A stretch of 64,000 nucleotides of DNA, from NCBI GenBank assembly GCA_025766275.1, contig JAFKAC010000111.1, positions 62,001 to 126,000 on the forward strand, in the 5' to 3' direction. Numbering within the stretch: the stretch's first letter is position 1; each line of letters starts with the position of its first letter. Source of the DNA: Lactarius indigo. Its lineage: Eukaryota; Basidiomycota; Agaricomycetes; Russulales; Russulaceae. Of this stretch, positions 61,701 to 64,000 are shown piece after piece. The position numbers were made by a program, and so were the translations under genes. Under the pieces are notes generated by a model. It saw only the letters and a list, made by a program, of their open reading frames with translations. It had not been told where the DNA came from and ran no database searches.

Positions 61701-64000
61701 AAAACCAGCTGATGAGTTGCAGAATTGTGGGCTTGGGGTCATATATAATGTCGTATATGCGTTGTCTCACTCGTACGAAACGTGTGGGTGTAGTTTGGGG
61801 TCGGGAACCATTGTCGACTGACGGCTCGTGAGTGGAATGCTCGTTGCCAGTGGGCTAGTGCGGTGGATCTCTGTAAGCTCTGCACTTTTGTCAGGTATTA
61901 TCAACGTACATCGCGTGAAGTGGTTGGAGCCATAATCGGAGTCGTTGAATCGTGCCAGTCCCTATCGTTATAAATCGAGTCGGCATTGGAGTGGGCGCAA
62001 GCTGGTTGCCCGGTTTGGCTCCGTTCGTCCTTAAGCTCCAAGACTCGGGTTAGTAGTAGCACCACCGTGACCCCCACATTGAGCCCGCCTTGGATTGGGG
62101 CGTCTTTGACTTGTGGCGTACTTCCCTCAGGCTAGGTAGGTGCACCGCGGCAACCGAGTCGGCTGCTTCGGGTAATGCCCTGAGAACCTGGTATAGCCCG
62201 AACCCATTTTTACAACTTAGTGATGAAGAGGCATAGACACTTACACTATGTGGTATACAGTATTTCACCGAAACTCACCTTGGCTCAACTCCGTCACGGT
62301 CACGGTCTACTCGTAGATTTCAGCCGGGACTCTGGCCCACCGAGTCGGGTGCGTCTGGTTGAAACCATACCATAGAGAGACAGGCGGTTGTGCTCTGACT
62401 TCTGACGCTGAATCCCTCTGCTCCCAAGGCGGGCTCTCGTACGGCGTTCTAGTGCTTACTAGACGCATACAGAACTCCAGCCTTCCCATTCGTCATTGAC
62501 CTCCTGTAATTATGCATTACCACCAGCTGTATGTGCTCTAGATCTCTACTCGCCGTCTCACCCCCGCCGACCTCACAACGACTCCCCTTGCACTACTTCG
62601 AGATGATATGCGACTGAAGCACTTGTTGAATGCTAACTAAGAGCTTGGATCGTCCTCCCGTCGGGCCACTGAGGATATCTGATATAATGTGGCAAGTCCT
62701 GGCTGATGCCATTTAGGGGCTATTTCACTTTTCTATCTCACTCCAGGGCGTATCCAGAGCGCCTTCAGCAATCGAGCTCCAGGAGGGGAAAAGATATTCT
62801 CAATCAGTGCCTTGGCTGACCTCGCTGTACTTTCATTTCGTCACTAGTCCATATCCGAGTCGAAAGCTGTCGTCCCCAGGTCCGCGTAGTTGCATTGGTC
62901 ACTGGAATCATGATCTTCAATTCAATTAGTGACTTGGTTAAACAGAATGGCGAAAGCAGTACGACCAATGCCGCGCCAAATTCTGTGTTGTTCGTACCTT
63001 CAACGCCGGTGACCTCCAGATTATCACGCCGAACTCCCAAGGGATTTCTATCGACTTCCTCGATCAACATACTCGCATAGGGAATGCTAGCTTGAGGTGG
63101 TTCGGCTCGATATCATGGTTGGGAGATCCTCCCCACGTTTTCTCATCAAGGCGACGTCTCAGTCCTTCTTCAATGAATCCGCGTGGTTGACCTAATGGTG
63201 GAATAGGCGGGGCCTTGGCCGCCTAGTGCGTAAAGCTGCCCATTAGGCACTTCCGAACCCCGGCCAGATATACATTCGACGCAAATAACTGGTGCTGTCT
63301 CTCTCGCTCTGGGTGAGCTTTCTGAAACCGCGCAATGAGGTGGCCATACATGAAGGAGATGATCTATTTCGTAGTGTTACATCCTAGGAAGATCTCGACA
63401 TCAAGCTTGTCATCAACGTTTTTCTCGGATCACGTCTGGGTGCTTACCAGCATTTTCTCTAGATGCGGTACACTCCTCGCACATACGCACCTTGTTAATA
63501 ATACCTGACAAAGGCCCATCGTATACAAGATCATATATATAGGGTGTACCTGGTTTACGAAGTGGAAAATGGACAATTCATTGAGATCCGTTTCACGGGA
63601 ATTATCCGCCTGCATGGGGAGAGGATCATCCGTGGTCCGGTACCAAATTGATGGGAGGGATCGAGAAGAAATATGTTGTCAATACCGAGCGCTACTGAGC
63701 TCCGAGTCGGCCTTGGAGGTACAGTACTATTTTTTTTTTTGGACGGGCGCTTTTTATTTTCCGATATCTAGTTGTCTACGCGTAGACTACCCAATACCTT
63801 GAAAAACAAAAAGCTAGGTAGTAGGAGATTTACCATCAGCTCTACCTAGCGCGCTGTGTTGCCGGGCCTGGAGGGGATCCGGTTTGCGAGGGAAAATGCG
63901 CTTATGCACATCCCCGGGTGGGGGGATAGTGTGGGACTCAGACACAGGGCGACCGTGGTTAGGTGCGATGTGGTCTCCTACCCACTAAAACCTCACGGAT
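61701..64000. other. No gene recognised
   Basis: Frames of 60-90 codons on both strands show no domain or exon pattern. A T-run lies at about 63731-63742. Confidence 0.4.

Overview
The window is nuclear DNA of a filamentous basidiomycete. The support is many genes with short introns (about 48-80 bp, GTRNGT...YAG), chromodomain Ty3/gypsy retroelements, and fungal-type aquaglyceroporin, epsin, SRPK and Rap1 genes. The style suggests Agaricomycetes, possibly near Rhizoctonia/Ceratobasidium; that placement is inference. No rRNA, tRNA, CRISPR or prokaryotic feature was recognised.

Region A (1-19.3 kb) is repeat-rich. It starts with the 3' exon of an unidentified gene (33-1619). Next come a degenerate LTR copy (about 2190-2525), a solo LTR with an exact ACTGG duplication (3013-3479) and a structurally complete but dead chromovirus (3533-10647; 404-bp LTRs, exact GTGTG duplication). 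A second chromovirus remnant (11.6-14.1 kb), a broken intron-bearing gene (14.6-15.1 kb) and a young solo LTR with an exact GTAAG duplication (15277-15984) follow. Then come a large palindrome built on a 61-bp satellite (16385-16996) and a hAT/BED transposase lacking its C-terminus (17098-19328). Both chromoviruses carry a long Pol extension after the chromodomain, ending in Cys/His clusters. The decay is mainly C-to-T/G-to-A: TGA stops, CpG loss and substituted catalytic residues.

Region B (19.3-31.1 kb) has two tandem duplications, a membrane-anchored Ser/Thr kinase (23159-24985) and an SR-protein kinase (25562-27890). The SRPK gene is divergent from a coiled-coil/proline-rich protein (28131-31058).

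Region C (31.1-50.2 kb) is mostly non-coding. It holds a two-finger C2H2 transcription factor with two long overlapping reading frames (39568-41763) and an epsin (46411-47998).

Region D (50.2-64 kb) holds a Rap1-like BRCT+Myb telomere protein (50234-52569). An aquaglyceroporin (53049-54678) is transcribed divergently from a Cdc25/Acr2-like rhodanese phosphatase (54956-55410), a pairing that suggests arsenic or osmotic handling. A decayed SRPK copy (about 55565-55915) and an SLC35F-type transporter (58392-60175) follow. The final 3.8 kb has no confident gene.

Exon models were derived by eye from splice consensus plus frame continuity. For the two kinases, the C2H2 factor, epsin, Rap1 and the phosphatase I checked that exon lengths sum to whole codons. 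For aquaporin and SLC35F this was checked only for the first several exons.
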